Below, one piece after another: positions 19,231 through 31,080 of a stretch of 64,000 bases of DNA. The position numbers and the translations under genes were made by a program. Under the pieces are notes generated by a model that searched no databases, was not told the DNA's origin, and saw nothing but the letters and a program-made list of their open reading frames with translations. The DNA lies in the NCBI RefSeq assembly GCF_900009265.2, contig NZ_LR735015.1:105758-169757 (forward strand), written 5' to 3'. This stretch comes from Planktothrix paucivesiculata PCC 9631 (lineage in GTDB: Bacteria > Cyanobacteriota > Cyanobacteriia > Cyanobacteriales > Microcoleaceae). Numbering within the stretch: position 1 is the first letter of the stretch; every line of letters starts with the position of its first letter.

Positions 19231-19923
19231 ATGCGTCAAAGTGGTGTCAAAAGGTTATCTGTCATCTTGGTTTCAGGTCTGCTCACGGCCACCAGTTGGG
19301 GTTTAGCAGTCCGAACCAGTTTAGCCCAGGAAACGTGTGCCGCACCAAAGCCTGGAGAATATTTGTTATTGATTGTCAGTAACACTTCCGAGGAACAAAA
19401 ATTGGTGCAGCGCACGTTACCCAATGACATCAAGAGTGAGGTTTGTCGCTATTTGACGAATTTAGTCACCCGGGTAGGAGGATTTACTGATCCTTTAATT
19501 GCAGAGGATTGGGCCACTTATCTACAGGATAAGGTTAAGTTACCTGCTTATGTGGTGAAACAGGAGGTCACGGCCATACCCCGTCCGAGTCCGAATTCTG
19601 GTCTTGGCCCGACCCCGATTGTGCGAGAAACCCCACCCCTACCGCAGAAACAACCAACATCTAATCCTCAAGCCTTGGGGTCAGGTTATGCGGTTTTAGT
19701 GGATTATTTGAATCAGCCGGAATTAGCTGCACAATTACGAACCCTAATTGGTGAAAATCTAGGTTTAGTTTCCTATGGTCAGCGACGTTATTTATTAGTA
19801 GAATATACGACGGATTCTGAACGAGCAACAGCAACTTTAAAGAAGTTAAGTAGTCGTGGCTTTTGGTCAATGTTAGTTGATAGTAACCGTGTGACAGTTA
19901 TTAGTCCTACGGTTAAACCTTAG
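19231..19923 (+). CDS. Secreted protein of unknown function
   Basis: 231 residues. A signal peptide of about 30 residues is followed by SLAQETCAAP, with likely cleavage after SLAQ. Two similar-looking alpha/beta halves are separated by a proline-rich linker (about 120-145, PRPSPNSGLGPTPIVRE). The second half reads GYAVLVDYLNQPELAAQLR and may be SPOR-like, but this is weak. The ATG at 19231 is chosen over an upstream TTG at 19210. A GGGAACA repeat starts just after the stop. Confidence 0.6.
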   Translation: MRQSGVKRLSVILVSGLLTATSWGLAVRTSLAQETCAAPKPGEYLLLIVSNTSEEQKLVQRTLPNDIKSEVCRYLTNLVTRVGGFTDPLIAEDWATYLQDKVKLPAYVVKQEVTAIPRPSPNSGLGPTPIVRETPPLPQKQPTSNPQALGSGYAVLVDYLNQPELAAQLRTLIGENLGLVSYGQRRYLLVEYTTDSERATATLKKLSSRGFWSMLVDSNRVTVISPTVKP

Positions 19924-19930
19924 CTTTAGG

Positions 19931-19960
19931 AGGGAACAGGGAACACCGGAACACCGGAAC
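19931..19960 (+). repeat. GGGAACA/GGAACACC short repeats after stop codon
   Basis: Two GGGAACA units followed by two GGAACACC units begin about 8 nt after the stop of the secreted protein gene. Confidence 0.6.
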
Positions 19961-20009
19961 AGTAAAGATAAAGAGTGATAATGCCTATAAAAGTTACATG
20001 ACAACGTTT

Positions 20010-20492
20010 CTATAGAGACGCTGGCAGGAAATGTAGGGGCCAATTTATCTCGGCAATCGCTGCGATCGCAATCCCCAACCCTAAACCCACAATCACTTGA
20101 AAGGGGGTATGACCTAATAATTCAATTAATCTTTCTTCGCTTAATTGTTTATGTTCTTCAAAGACTTCATCAATAATTTGATTTAAAATGCGGGCTTGTT
20201 TTCCGGCCGCTTGTCGAACTCCGGCGGCATCGTACATCACAATAAACGCAAAAACAACAGCAATGGCAAAATCAGGACTTCCCCACCCCATGGTTTTGCC
20301 CACTCCCGTTGCTAAAGCCCCCACAAAAGCCGAATGGGAACTGGGCATTCCTCCGGTTGTCACCAACACCCGCAGATTAATTTTGCCATGTTGGACTAGC
20401 TCCACCGCTAATTTAGAAAGTTGAGCCAGAATACAGGCTAACAGGGCAACCCATAACACTTGGTTATTGAGGATTTGAGAAAAGTCTTGCAT
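20010..20492 (-). CDS. Divergent PAP2 family membrane protein (DUF212)
   Basis: 160 residues with several hydrophobic segments. TTGGMPSSHSAF (about 45-56) is the modified PAP2 phosphatase motif and MYDAAGVRQAAGKQA is diagnostic of the DUF212 family. Relatives are annotated as acid phosphatase/vanadium-dependent haloperoxidase-related, but activity is unproven. It follows crtE by 19 nt on the minus strand, a common cyanobacterial arrangement. Confidence 0.88.
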   Translation of the reverse strand: MQDFSQILNNQVLWVALLACILAQLSKLAVELVQHGKINLRVLVTTGGMPSSHSAFVGALATGVGKTMGWGSPDFAIAVVFAFIVMYDAAGVRQAAGKQARILNQIIDEVFEEHKQLSEERLIELLGHTPFQVIVGLGLGIAIAAIAEINWPLHFLPASL

Positions 20493-20511
20493 ATAATATA
20501 GATAAATAGCT

Positions 20512-21438
20512 TTAGTGAGTGCGATTAGTGATAAAATCTGCGATCGCTAACAGAGGAATAGCCCGGTCTCCATAGTGAGATAATTCAGCTTTTGCCGCTT
20601 CAATTAAGTTTTGGGCCTGACGTCGGGATTCCTCTATACCCCATAAACTGGGATAGGTGACTTTTTTGGCCGTTAAATCCTTACCTGCGGTTTTTCCTAA
20701 CTCCTCCTGGGTTGCCGTAATATCGAGAATATCATCCACAATCTGAAACGCCAAACCAATATTACGGGCATAGCGAGATAACCCGGCAATTTCCGTTTCC
20801 TTCGCCCCTCCTAAAATCGCCCCACAGACCACACAGGCCTCTAATAATGCCCCAGTTTTATGGGTATGAATAAAAGTTAGGGTTTCTTCGGAAACATCCG
20901 TAAGTCCTTCCGAATCTAAATCCACCACCTGGCCCCCTACTAAGCCAGCGGCCCCCACCGCCCGACCTAAACGGGCAATTACCTGTAAAACTTGATTTGC
21001 GGGAACATCAGGGGTTTGGGTGGCCACAAATTCAAAGGCATAACTCAATAAACCATCCCCGGCTAAAATTGCAATATCCTCTCCATAAACCTTATGATTG
21101 GTCAGTTTTCCCCGACGATAATCATCATTATCCATGGCCGGGAGGTCATCGTGAATTAAGGACATGGTGTGAATCATTTCCAGGGCGCAAGCGGTAGCCA
21201 TGGCCATTTCTATAGTCCCACCAACTAACTCACAGGTCGCCAAACACAAAATCGGTCGCAAACGCTTCCCTCCCGCCAGCAGAGAATAGCGCATTGACTC
21301 ATAGATTTTTTCAGGGTAGATTAGGGGGAGAGACTCATCTAAAGCCCGTTCTACTAGGGTCTGTCGTTGGTTCATATAGGCAGATAAGTCAAACTGAGGG
21401 TTTTCCAACGGTGAGTTAATTTCGCTGACCAATACCAT
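20512..21438 (-). CDS. crtE: Geranylgeranyl diphosphate synthase
   Basis: Makes C20 prenyl diphosphate from IPP and allylic substrates for carotenoids, chlorophyll phytyl and quinones. 308 residues. The first aspartate-rich motif is DDLPAMDND (about 98-106) and the second FQIVDDILD (about 231-239), with GGKRLRP near residue 57. Predicted operon with the DUF212 gene downstream. Confidence 0.94.
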   Translation of the reverse strand: MVLVSEINSPLENPQFDLSAYMNQRQTLVERALDESLPLIYPEKIYESMRYSLLAGGKRLRPILCLATCELVGGTIEMAMATACALEMIHTMSLIHDDLPAMDNDDYRRGKLTNHKVYGEDIAILAGDGLLSYAFEFVATQTPDVPANQVLQVIARLGRAVGAAGLVGGQVVDLDSEGLTDVSEETLTFIHTHKTGALLEACVVCGAILGGAKETEIAGLSRYARNIGLAFQIVDDILDITATQEELGKTAGKDLTAKKVTYPSLWGIEESRRQAQNLIEAAKAELSHYGDRAIPLLAIADFITNRTH

Positions 21439-21615
21439 GACGAGTGCTTGTTGATAATAGGGGTAATGTTAACAAAAGTGGACTCCTGGGGACTTGATTT
21501 TTCCCTTCATCGCAGGAGCCAGATTTTAACTTCAGTATTTTACCAAAGAAATGGCTGTAAAACCCCGTCCTGACTTAGATTTTCTCTCAACTGATAACGG
21601 GTGACTGTTGACTCA

Positions 21616-22479
21616 TTACTGCACTTTTTCCAAATAACTCCAAAAGGTGTTTTGCAATAACATCGCCACGGTCATCGGGCCAATACCGCCAGGAACTGGG
21701 GTAATATATTGGGCGATGGGTTGAACACTCTCGAAATCCACATCCCCGACTAGGCGAGATTTGCCATTATTATCAGTAATTTTATTAATTCCGACATCAA
21801 TCACAATAGCGCCAGGTTTAACAAAATCCGCCGTAATCATTTGCGGACGTCCGATAGCGGCCACCACAATATCCGCATCCCGGCTAACTTTAGCTAAATC
21901 GTGGGTTTTAGAATGGGCAATAGTTACGGTACAATCAGCTTCTAATAACATTAAAGCCATCGGTTTTCCGACTAAAATACTGCGACCCAAAACAACGGCG
22001 TGTTTTCCTTTTAGGTCAATATTATATTCCTCAAATAGTCGCATCACTCCGGCGGGCGTACAACTTCTTAACCCCTTTTCCCCCCTAGCTAACCGTCCTA
22101 AATTTTCCGGGTGCAAACCATCAGCATCTTTCTTTGGATCAATTTCATATAGTAACCCAACGGAGTCCAAATTAGCAGGAAGGGGTAACTGAACTAAAAT
22201 TCCATCCACTTGTTCATTTTGGTTCAGTTCATGGATAATACTGGTAAGTTTTTCTTGGCTAGTTTCTGCGGGGAAATGTTGACCAAAAGATGTAATTCCC
22301 ACCTTAGCACAGGCCTGTTCTTTATTACGCACATATACCGCACTGGCCGGATTCTCCCCCACCATAATCACCGCCAAACCGGGCGGACGTCCAACTTTAG
22401 CTTGCCATATTTCTACCTGCTCTTGTAGTTGGGCTTGAATCTTTTTGGCTGTAGATTTACCGTCTAATAGATTATCCAT
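21616..22479 (-). CDS. folD: Methylenetetrahydrofolate dehydrogenase/cyclohydrolase
   Basis: Bifunctional one-carbon enzyme interconverting 5,10-methylene- and 10-formyl-tetrahydrofolate with NADP. 287 residues. [14 protein letters not shown] has the catalytic Lys, ILVQLPLP and [13 protein letters not shown] follow, GRSILVGKP marks the NADP site and [12 protein letters not shown] the C-terminal signature. Divergent from the lipoprotein gene at 22522. Confidence 0.97.
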   Translation of the reverse strand: MDNLLDGKSTAKKIQAQLQEQVEIWQAKVGRPPGLAVIMVGENPASAVYVRNKEQACAKVGITSFGQHFPAETSQEKLTSIIHELNQNEQVDGILVQLPLPANLDSVGLLYEIDPKKDADGLHPENLGRLARGEKGLRSCTPAGVMRLFEEYNIDLKGKHAVVLGRSILVGKPMALMLLEADCTVTIAHSKTHDLAKVSRDADIVVAAIGRPQMITADFVKPGAIVIDVGINKITDNNGKSRLVGDVDFESVQPIAQYITPVPGGIGPMTVAMLLQNTFWSYLEKVQ

Positions 22480-22521
22480 AATTCGCTCTCTCTTTTGTCA
22501 ATTAATATATTCAGTGACTCC

Positions 22522-22938
22522 ATGACCTTTTCATTTTCACAGAAGTTCACCAAAACCTGGCAAATTAGTATTGTATTACTATTTGTGACCGGATTAGTCG
22601 GTTGTCAAAGTATTTCTCAATCTGAAAGTTGGATTAATTTTAATACCGCTAAAATTGAACTGCTACAACAAAAACAGAAAATAGGTGCTAAAGTTTATCT
22701 CAGAGGTAAAGTCAAAAGTCATGCACCCTTTTTAGGGGCAGGCGCTTATCAACTTCAAGATGATACGGGTTCAATTTGGGTATTTACCACTCAGCCTTTA
22801 CCACCCCTCGGACAAGAACTATTAATTCAAGGTAAAGTAGAATATAAAAGCCTTTTAATTAAAGAGATGAAAGGAAAAGATATTGGAGATGTTTATCTCA
22901 AAGAAATTAAACGGGAACAGGGAACAGGTAATGGGTAA
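22522..22938 (+). CDS. Putative OB-fold lipoprotein
   Basis: 138 residues. A signal sequence (about 12-31) ends with a lipobox-like LVGC, so Cys is probably lipidated. The mature part has a small beta-rich domain with GAYQLQDDTGSIWVFT and LLIQGKVEYKSL, suggestive of an OB fold. The ATG at 22522 is preferred over one at 22495. The last five codons lie inside a GGGAACAGGGAACAG repeat, so the repeat has become the C-terminus (REQGTGNG). Function unknown. Confidence 0.65.
   Translation: MTFSFSQKFTKTWQISIVLLFVTGLVGCQSISQSESWINFNTAKIELLQQKQKIGAKVYLRGKVKSHAPFLGAGAYQLQDDTGSIWVFTTQPLPPLGQELLIQGKVEYKSLLIKEMKGKDIGDVYLKEIKREQGTGNG
22916..22931 (+). repeat. GGGAACA repeat running through the stop of the OB lipoprotein
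   Basis: Two GGGAACAG units lie within the end of the coding frame and the stop codon follows directly in GGTAATGGGTAA. Confidence 0.65.
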
Positions 22939-22980
22939 TACTTCGACTTCGCTCAGTAACAGGGTAATGGGTAACAAATT

Positions 22981-23403
22981 ATGATTGAAGTTGCTATAGC
23001 AATTCTTTATCGAGATGGAAAGTTTTTATTGCAGTTACGAGATAATAACCCAAATATTGTTCATCCTGGGGTTTGGGGATTATTTGGGGGACATTTAGAA
23101 CCCGGAGAAACCCCAGAAACTGCCTTTAAACGGGAATTACTCGAAGAAATTAGTTATAATATTCCTGAGTTTTTCCACTTCAATTCCTATGCAGATTCCC
23201 TAGTCAATCGGATTGTTTTTTATGCTCCTTTAACAGTTAATTTGAGTCAATTAGTCTTAAATGAAGGCTGGGATATGGGATTATTAACACCCGAGGATAT
23301 TCAAACTGGAGAATGTTATTCTGAAAAAGCAGGAATGGTCAGATTAATAGGGACTCTGCATAGAAAGATTTTATTAGATTTTATGGCTCAAAAGTTAGTT
23401 TAA
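22981..23403 (+). CDS. NUDIX hydrolase
   Basis: 140 residues. The Nudix box is GGHLEPGETPETAFKRELLEEI (glycine at about 38, REL-EE catalytic cluster at about 52-57), with Ser in place of the usual late Gly. It would hydrolyse a nucleoside diphosphate-linked compound; the substrate is unknown. Its 3' end overlaps the convergent M23 gene by 4 nt. Confidence 0.9.
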   Translation: MIEVAIAILYRDGKFLLQLRDNNPNIVHPGVWGLFGGHLEPGETPETAFKRELLEEISYNIPEFFHFNSYADSLVNRIVFYAPLTVNLSQLVLNEGWDMGLLTPEDIQTGECYSEKAGMVRLIGTLHRKILLDFMAQKLV

Positions 23404-24122
23404 GCCACAATAGGAACACTACCATCATCGGGTAAAATAGAACGGGGATTAACCTTTTCACCATCGGGGTTATGAACTTCAAAGTGCAAATGAATAGAAT
23501 ATCCTCCCCCATCAATTTCTAACCCTTCATAACCGAAACCCGAACCGCCCCGCACCCCGATAAATTGACCTTTGGTAACGGTTTGACCCACTTTAACCCG
23601 AATAGATTGTAAATGAAAATAAACGTGTTGCCAACCATTAGAACGTTTAATATAAATTGCCCGACCTTCTGCACCACTGGGATCATTTTTAATATAATCA
23701 ACTACTCCATCACTCGCCGCATAACATTCATCGGGAGTATATCCCCCAATATCAACACCTGCATGAAGTCTCCCCCTCGCATAACCAAATTCAGCCCTTG
23801 AACCCATACTGGTTCCCGTCATTGGCCATATCCATTCGGCGTTAGATGCTGCAAAAGAAGCCGAAGAAACGGAACGAGAGGCGGTTAATTCTTCATCAGT
23901 TTCTAATAGTTTAACTTGATGAGCCAGAACAAACCAACTTGTCATATTCTTGGGTTTAGGAGAGATAAAATTAACTCGTAAATGGTTATCTTCTGCCTCA
24001 GAATAACTTTCTATTTCAAATATTGTATCACAATAAACCGAGATTTTTTCATTATAAGCAACTGCTTCGGCTGCAACTGGATGGAGCTTAAAAATTGTAT
24101 GTTCCAAAACTTGTAATTTCAT
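23400..24122 (-). CDS. M23-family metallopeptidase (LytM/peptidoglycan hydrolase-like)
   Basis: 240 residues. The C-terminal Peptidase_M23 domain shows the zinc ligands in GRLHAGVDIGGY (HxxxD) and SIHLHFEVHNPDG (HxH). No signal peptide is seen, which is unusual for a cell-wall hydrolase. The N-terminal ~100 residues are uncharacterised, possibly beta-rich. 14 nt after nnr on the same strand, so perhaps cotranscribed. Confidence 0.85.
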   Translation of the reverse strand: MKLQVLEHTIFKLHPVAAEAVAYNEKISVYCDTIFEIESYSEAEDNHLRVNFISPKPKNMTSWFVLAHQVKLLETDEELTASRSVSSASFAASNAEWIWPMTGTSMGSRAEFGYARGRLHAGVDIGGYTPDECYAASDGVVDYIKNDPSGAEGRAIYIKRSNGWQHVYFHLQSIRVKVGQTVTKGQFIGVRGGSGFGYEGLEIDGGGYSIHLHFEVHNPDGEKVNPRSILPDDGSVPIVA

Positions 24123-24136
24123 GGTTATCTCCTGAT

Positions 24137-25720
24137 TTAATTTATGGTTTTTAGGGACTGTGTTAAAGCTAGAATTAAATATTGGGTTAATGTATAGGCA
24201 TCAACCCCTAATTCCGTGCGTTCTCTTGCTGCTAAAATCCCGGCTTGGGAATGCCACCAAACCGCAGTATTAACTATTAATTCTATAGGTTTTTTCGCGA
24301 GAATCACAGGGGGTAAAAGCCCTCCTAATAATCCCGTTAAAACGTCCCCACTTCCCCCTCGACCCAAAGCCGGGGTACTATCAGGATTAATCCAAACTTG
24401 ATTCGCGGTAGCAACACAGGTTCTAGCCCCTTTCAAAACAATAATAGCACCGGTCAATTCGGCGGCTTGTTTGGCTAATTTTATTTGATTTTTTTCTAAT
24501 GCTATTAATTCAGGAAATAACCGTTTAAATTCTCCTAAATGGGGGGTAATAATTGTTGGGAATTTACGAGAAGATAGGGTAAAAACTGGATTCAACTGAG
24601 CTAAAATATTTAAAGCATCAGCATCTAAAATAATTGCACAATTTGCTGTGAATATCCTTTCCATAATAGCTTGAGCTTCTAAGGTCAATCCAGGGCCACA
24701 AACAATCGTTTGATAGCGACTTAAATCCAGATTTTCTGGAAGTTCAAGAATTGCTCCATTTTCAGTTTCAGGACAGCCAATAATTAGGGCTTCTGGTAAT
24801 TGCAAACTTAACAAGGGTTTAATGGAATTAGGAACAGCAATAGAAACCATTCCCACACCACTAGCTCTGGCTCCTAATCCAGCTAAAATAGCGGCTCCTG
24901 TATATTGTTTGGAACCTGCTATAATCAATAAATGACCGTTTTTATATTTATGATGATTAGCCGGACGGGGCAAGGGTAAACTATTAATTGCAGTGTTCTG
25001 AGTGATGCGATTTAAGATAGGAGATTCTCCGATAATAGCATTAATATCCATCAAAGGAATATCAAAATCAATCAGTTCTGCTCTACCAATATAATCTAAT
25101 CCGGTATCTTGTAAAAAAGCTGGTTTCCATAGTCCTAAACAGAGGGTAATATTAGCTCTAATTGCTGTTCCTAATATTTCTCCTGTATCGGTATGAATTC
25201 CCGAAGATAAATCAATACTAATCACAAATTTATTCCAATGATTTATAATATTAATATCTTCAGCAATTTCTCCAGTAATTTCCCGTTCTAGCCCAAATCC
25301 AAATAACCCATCAATTAGAACATCACACTGCTCTAATTCTTTGATATTAGAACTCAAATTAATACCTAAACTCTGAACATATTTATAATGGGTTTGGGTG
25401 AGTTCTTTTCGCTTTAAAAACGGACTATAAATTACAATATTATAGCCCATAAAATATAGTTCCCTAGCCACAACTAACCCATCACCACCATTATGTCCTG
25501 GCCCTACTAATATCCCAATTTTATGCTCAGGGGTGATTGATTTTTCTAAGAATAAATTTTTTATCCTTTGGGTAATTTTCCCGGCAACTTTTTCCATTAA
25601 AGCCGCCACAGGTATGCCCGCAGAAAAGATCCGTTCTTCGATATTTCGCATCTGTTCTGCGGTTACAACAATTTGTTCAATTTGTTTAGATCTAATTTGA
25701 GGATTCATAAAATTAATCAT
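24137..25720 (-). CDS. nnr: Bifunctional NAD(P)H-hydrate epimerase / ADP-dependent hydrate dehydratase
   Basis: Repairs damaged NAD(P)H hydrates. 527 residues: N-terminal YjeF_N epimerase domain (about 18-230, GPGHNGGDGLVVAREL) fused to the carbohydrate-kinase-like dehydratase domain (about 245-527, NHHKYKNGHLLIIAGSKQYTGAA and GRGGSGDVLTGLLGGLL). Two in-frame ATGs (25720, 25708) are possible starts. Confidence 0.95.
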   Translation of the reverse strand: MINFMNPQIRSKQIEQIVVTAEQMRNIEERIFSAGIPVAALMEKVAGKITQRIKNLFLEKSITPEHKIGILVGPGHNGGDGLVVARELYFMGYNIVIYSPFLKRKELTQTHYKYVQSLGINLSSNIKELEQCDVLIDGLFGFGLEREITGEIAEDINIINHWNKFVISIDLSSGIHTDTGEILGTAIRANITLCLGLWKPAFLQDTGLDYIGRAELIDFDIPLMDINAIIGESPILNRITQNTAINSLPLPRPANHHKYKNGHLLIIAGSKQYTGAAILAGLGARASGVGMVSIAVPNSIKPLLSLQLPEALIIGCPETENGAILELPENLDLSRYQTIVCGPGLTLEAQAIMERIFTANCAIILDADALNILAQLNPVFTLSSRKFPTIITPHLGEFKRLFPELIALEKNQIKLAKQAAELTGAIIVLKGARTCVATANQVWINPDSTPALGRGGSGDVLTGLLGGLLPPVILAKKPIELIVNTAVWWHSQAGILAARERTELGVDAYTLTQYLILALTQSLKTIN

Positions 25721-25761
25721 CTTAACTATCTTAAATAATATTTAAAACCCCAAAAAGATAA

Positions 25762-27819
<2,058 letters not shown>

Positions 27820-27836
27820 CTATATTTTTGATTAAA

Positions 27837-27864
27837 AAGGAAGGTCAATTGATTAACCTTCCTT
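27837..27864 (-). terminator. Rho-independent terminator of the HD-domain gene
   Basis: AAGGAAGGT pairs with ACCTTCCTT (9-bp stem, 10-nt loop). On the minus strand it is followed by TTTTTAATC. Confidence 0.75.
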
Positions 27865-27891
27865 GATATGAATAGGGATTTTTTTGATCCC

Positions 27892-28854
27892 TTACAGGTT
27901 GAGATTTGTTAATTCACTAAACACCAACTCTTTTTCATCTGTTGTGATACTATTCTTATTAGTTTGTGTAGGACTACTCCCATTCAGTTCAGGCGGAAAT
28001 TGATTAATTCCTTGTAAAATTCGGGATTCATTTTCCACTTGAAACACATTGGCGTAGAGGTTGGCAACAATCTGTTTTCCTTCTTGGGTTAATTCCAAAT
28101 ATTTCAGCGCGGCTGGAATATAAGGAAACACACCATTCCAGTAAAATTTAGCATAATTTCGACGTAAATCTCCGGGGGTTTTATAGCCTAAAACCTTGTT
28201 AGTTCCTACTTCTTCAAACTCATAAAATAGGGAACTAATTTTTTTCAAATACCGGGGATCACTAAGTTGACCAATCAAATCCGCCGCCCTTGCTAGTCCT
28301 GAATAATTATGTCGATCTTGATGGGTTTCATCGGCCGGAACTGGGAAACGAGTTAACTCAATATTCCGTTTAATTTGTTCCGCATCAATTAAATTATGCC
28401 CGCCAAATCGTTCGTCAATTACTAATTTTCCCCGATCAACATGATAAGCTGTTAAACTAGCCGATGTTGCCCCCACTGAAATCGGCACAATCCCATCTCC
28501 AATTCCCGTGGCAAATAGACCGACAGACTCCTGATCTTGCCTACAAACACCCTTCACATAGCCAATATCATGACACAGTAAAGAAATAATAAAATGTAAC
28601 CAGTCTTGAGGAGTTACCCCCCCTTCGCGAATATGTTTTCCGCGTAAAATTTCCTGTCCCACTAACGTCACTAACATGGTATGCTCAACGTTGTGGTAAA
28701 GAGCATCACAATTGGCAATATTTTCCAATGCCATTGTTCCAGCCCAAGCGATAATTTCGGGGTAGTCTGGTTTAAACCCTCCGTAAGTCCGACGATATCC
28801 CCCTTGTAATTGTTGAACAAAGACATCAATTAGAATGGCTGTGGCATTAATCAT
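27892..28854 (-). CDS. HD-domain metalloprotein (Npun_R2479-like)
   Basis: 320 residues resembling the cyanobacterial HD-domain group named after Npun_R2479. Metal-binding features are NVEHTMLV (about 56) and the HD pair in SLLCHDIGYVKGVCRQ (about 95). Likely a phosphohydrolase; substrate unknown. The C-terminal 45 residues are polar and low-complexity. Confidence 0.85.
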   Translation of the reverse strand: MINATAILIDVFVQQLQGGYRRTYGGFKPDYPEIIAWAGTMALENIANCDALYHNVEHTMLVTLVGQEILRGKHIREGGVTPQDWLHFIISLLCHDIGYVKGVCRQDQESVGLFATGIGDGIVPISVGATSASLTAYHVDRGKLVIDERFGGHNLIDAEQIKRNIELTRFPVPADETHQDRHNYSGLARAADLIGQLSDPRYLKKISSLFYEFEEVGTNKVLGYKTPGDLRRNYAKFYWNGVFPYIPAALKYLELTQEGKQIVANLYANVFQVENESRILQGINQFPPELNGSSPTQTNKNSITTDEKELVFSELTNLNL

Positions 28855-28883
28855 AACTTATTAGTTAAATAAAGTGCTACAAA

Positions 28884-28903
28884 CTAGATAATCAGTTATC
28901 TAG
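28884..28903. repeat. Palindromic hairpin between divergent genes
   Basis: CTAGATAA-TCAG-TTATCTAG forms an 8-bp stem with a 4-nt loop in the divergent space between the HD gene and the RTX gene. Possible operator; no assigned protein. Confidence 0.4.
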
Positions 28904-28995
28904 TCCTGGGTTTCAAGGCTTAACCTAATTATATTCGATTAATCCATTGTCCAGGCATGGGCAAAATTTCAGATCAACCTAATTTTTAACCTATT

Positions 28996-29841
28996 ATGAC
29001 ATCTGCATTTGATCCCGATTTAATTTTTTTGTTACTCGATAACACCCTACCCGGTGACACCCTACCCGGTGACACTCTACCTGGCGACACTATAACCGAT
29101 GGTAACACAACTGTTCCTGGGGACACCGGGGGAACCGGTAATACAATTCCCCAAATTACCGATACTCTGGGTGCTAGTCTAGGGGGAACTGCTGGGGCAG
29201 ATATTATGCAAGGGAATATCGGTCGTGATAGTTTGTATGGTCGGGGGGGAGGAGACACAATTTTTGGAGACGACGGCGAAGATTTCATTGATGGGGAAGT
29301 CGGAAATGATTATATTAATGGCAATCAAAATCGGGATTCTATTCTCGGTAGTGATGGAGATGATACCCTATTTGGAGGCAAGGGCGCAGATACTTTAGAG
29401 GGTGGCAATGGCAAAGATTTATTATTCGGAAATAATGATAATGATGTATTAACTGGAGGGGATGATAGTAATAATACTTTGTATGGTGGAGCCGGAGATG
29501 ATTGTCTAGTGGGGGGAAATAAAGATGATTTTTTATCCGGCGATCGCGGTCAGGATATTTTAATCGGGGCTGACGGGAGAGATACTTTCTTTATTTCTGT
29601 TAATTCTGGTAGTGGAAATCGGGCTTTAACTGATGTTATTGATGACTATAATCAAAATGATGATGTAATTTTGCTACCCAATGACTTAGCCTTTAGTCAA
29701 TTACAATTTGAGACGGATAGTTTGAATGGAGTTAACGGTTTATTTATTCGGACAGATGATCGAGATAACCCCACTTACGTAGCATTTATTCCTGATTTTA
29801 CAGGCAATTTAAGATCGGGAAATTTTAAATCTCTCCCTTAA
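28996..29841 (+). CDS. RTX-type calcium-binding repeat protein
   Basis: 281 residues. After a short acidic N-terminus come three GDTLP repeats (about 16-35, encoded by near-identical 15-bp units), then about nine GGXGXDXUX nonapeptide-like motifs (about 72-205, e.g. GSDGDDTLFGGKGADTLEGG), which would form a calcium-bound parallel beta-roll. No N-terminal signal peptide; such proteins are usually exported by type I secretion. Unknown role. A second RTX gene lies at 31081. Confidence 0.85.
   Translation: MTSAFDPDLIFLLLDNTLPGDTLPGDTLPGDTITDGNTTVPGDTGGTGNTIPQITDTLGASLGGTAGADIMQGNIGRDSLYGRGGGDTIFGDDGEDFIDGEVGNDYINGNQNRDSILGSDGDDTLFGGKGADTLEGGNGKDLLFGNNDNDVLTGGDDSNNTLYGGAGDDCLVGGNKDDFLSGDRGQDILIGADGRDTFFISVNSGSGNRALTDVIDDYNQNDDVILLPNDLAFSQLQFETDSLNGVNGLFIRTDDRDNPTYVAFIPDFTGNLRSGNFKSLP
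29040..29087 (+). repeat. Three 15-bp tandem repeats within the RTX gene
   Basis: GACACCCTACCCGGT-type units (about three copies with one or two changes) encode the GDTLP repeats. Confidence 0.75.
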
Positions 29842-29888
29842 TCAATTATTAAATAAAATCACCCTTTTAGATAGGAAAATCAATCCTC

Positions 29889-30782
29889 ATGTACGGGTTT
29901 CTCAACCTCAATAAATCTGCGGGATTTACCTCCCATGACTGTGTGGCGCGAGTTCGCCGAATCTTAAAATTAAAACGGGTCGGACACGCTGGAACCCTTG
30001 ACCCAGCAGCCACTGGAGTATTACCCATGGCTCTGGGAAAAGCTACTCGCCTGTTACAATTTCTCCCCTCTCATAAAGCCTATCACGCTAAAATTAGATT
30101 CGGGATCACGACCACCACCGATGACTTAGAAGGCGAAACCTTAACAACTCAATCTGTACCCCATTTACAACTAGAAAATATTCAAGCTATCTTACCCCAA
30201 TTTATCGGTAAAATTGAACAAGTTCCTCCTATTTATAGTGCAATTCATGTTCAAGGAAAACGATTATATGATTTAGCTAGAAAAGGCGAAATTATTGAGG
30301 TTCCTAGTCGAACAGTCGAAGTTTTTGATCTGAAAATTCTGAACTGGTATCCGGGGGAATTTCCCGAATTAGAAATTGCGATCGCCTGTGGTTCAGGAAC
30401 CTATATTCGCTCCATTGCTCGGGATTTAGGAGCTATACTTAATACGGGAGCTACCTTAGCCAATTTAATCAGAACAGAAAGTAGTGGTTTTGGTTTAGAA
30501 AATAGTCTAACCTTAGAAACCTTAGAAACCCAAGTTCAGGAGCAAACTTTTTCTCCTCTATCTCCTACAATTGCTTTAAATCACTTAACAACAATTATCC
30601 TAACTGCTGAATCAACAAAACGTTGGTGTCAAGGACAATCTATTATTATAGAAAATCAAATAATAGAAGATCATCCCGTAAGTGTTTATGATCAAAATCA
30701 CCAACTCTTAGGAATAGGAAAATTAATCAAAACTTCCAATCAAATTCTCCTGACTCCCCAAATTGTTCTAGCTGAAAATTAA
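29889..30782 (+). CDS. truB: tRNA pseudouridine(55) synthase
   Basis: Isomerises U55 in the T loop of tRNAs. 297 residues. The catalytic Asp is in [16 protein letters not shown] (about residues 33-48); [12 protein letters not shown] and [15 protein letters not shown] are the usual RNA-binding blocks. 4 nt upstream of the yidD frame, so probably one unit. Confidence 0.96.
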   Translation: MYGFLNLNKSAGFTSHDCVARVRRILKLKRVGHAGTLDPAATGVLPMALGKATRLLQFLPSHKAYHAKIRFGITTTTDDLEGETLTTQSVPHLQLENIQAILPQFIGKIEQVPPIYSAIHVQGKRLYDLARKGEIIEVPSRTVEVFDLKILNWYPGEFPELEIAIACGSGTYIRSIARDLGAILNTGATLANLIRTESSGFGLENSLTLETLETQVQEQTFSPLSPTIALNHLTTIILTAESTKRWCQGQSIIIENQIIEDHPVSVYDQNHQLLGIGKLIKTSNQILLTPQIVLAEN

Positions 30783-30792
30783 CCGATTGAAT

Positions 30793-31020
30793 ATGATTAA
30801 GAACCTATTTATTATTCTAATTAAAGGCTACAGACTTTTAATTTCTCCCCTGTTTCCCCCCGCTTGTCGCTTCCATCCCACCTGTTCCCAATATGCCATT
30901 GAAGCCCTAGAAACCTTTGGCATTGTCCAAGGAAGTTGGTTAGCCCTCAAACGAATTTTACGCTGCCATCCCTACCATCCCGGAGGCTATGATCCCATTC
31001 CTCCCAAACCCGAAGATTAG
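30793..31020 (+). CDS. yidD: Membrane protein insertion efficiency factor
   Basis: 75 residues from the ATG at 30793 (a TTG two codons earlier is less likely). Family pattern: [23 protein letters not shown], with an N-terminal amphipathic helix and conserved cysteines. It assists the YidC/Sec route of membrane protein insertion. In many bacteria yidD lies near rnpA/yidC; here it follows truB. Confidence 0.93.
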   Translation: MIKNLFIILIKGYRLLISPLFPPACRFHPTCSQYAIEALETFGIVQGSWLALKRILRCHPYHPGGYDPIPPKPED

Positions 31021-31034
31021 GTACAAATAAAAAA

Positions 31035-31053
31035 GGGGTAGACTAGCTACCCC
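31035..31053 (-). terminator. Terminator between yidD and the second RTX gene
   Basis: GGGGTAG-ACTAG-CTACCCC forms a 7-bp stem. Read on the minus strand it is followed by TTTTTTATTTG, a good rho-independent terminator for the RTX gene. On the plus strand it could also end the truB-yidD transcript. Confidence 0.75.
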
Positions 31054-31080
31054 CAATTCTGAATGACTACAAGTTAAGAC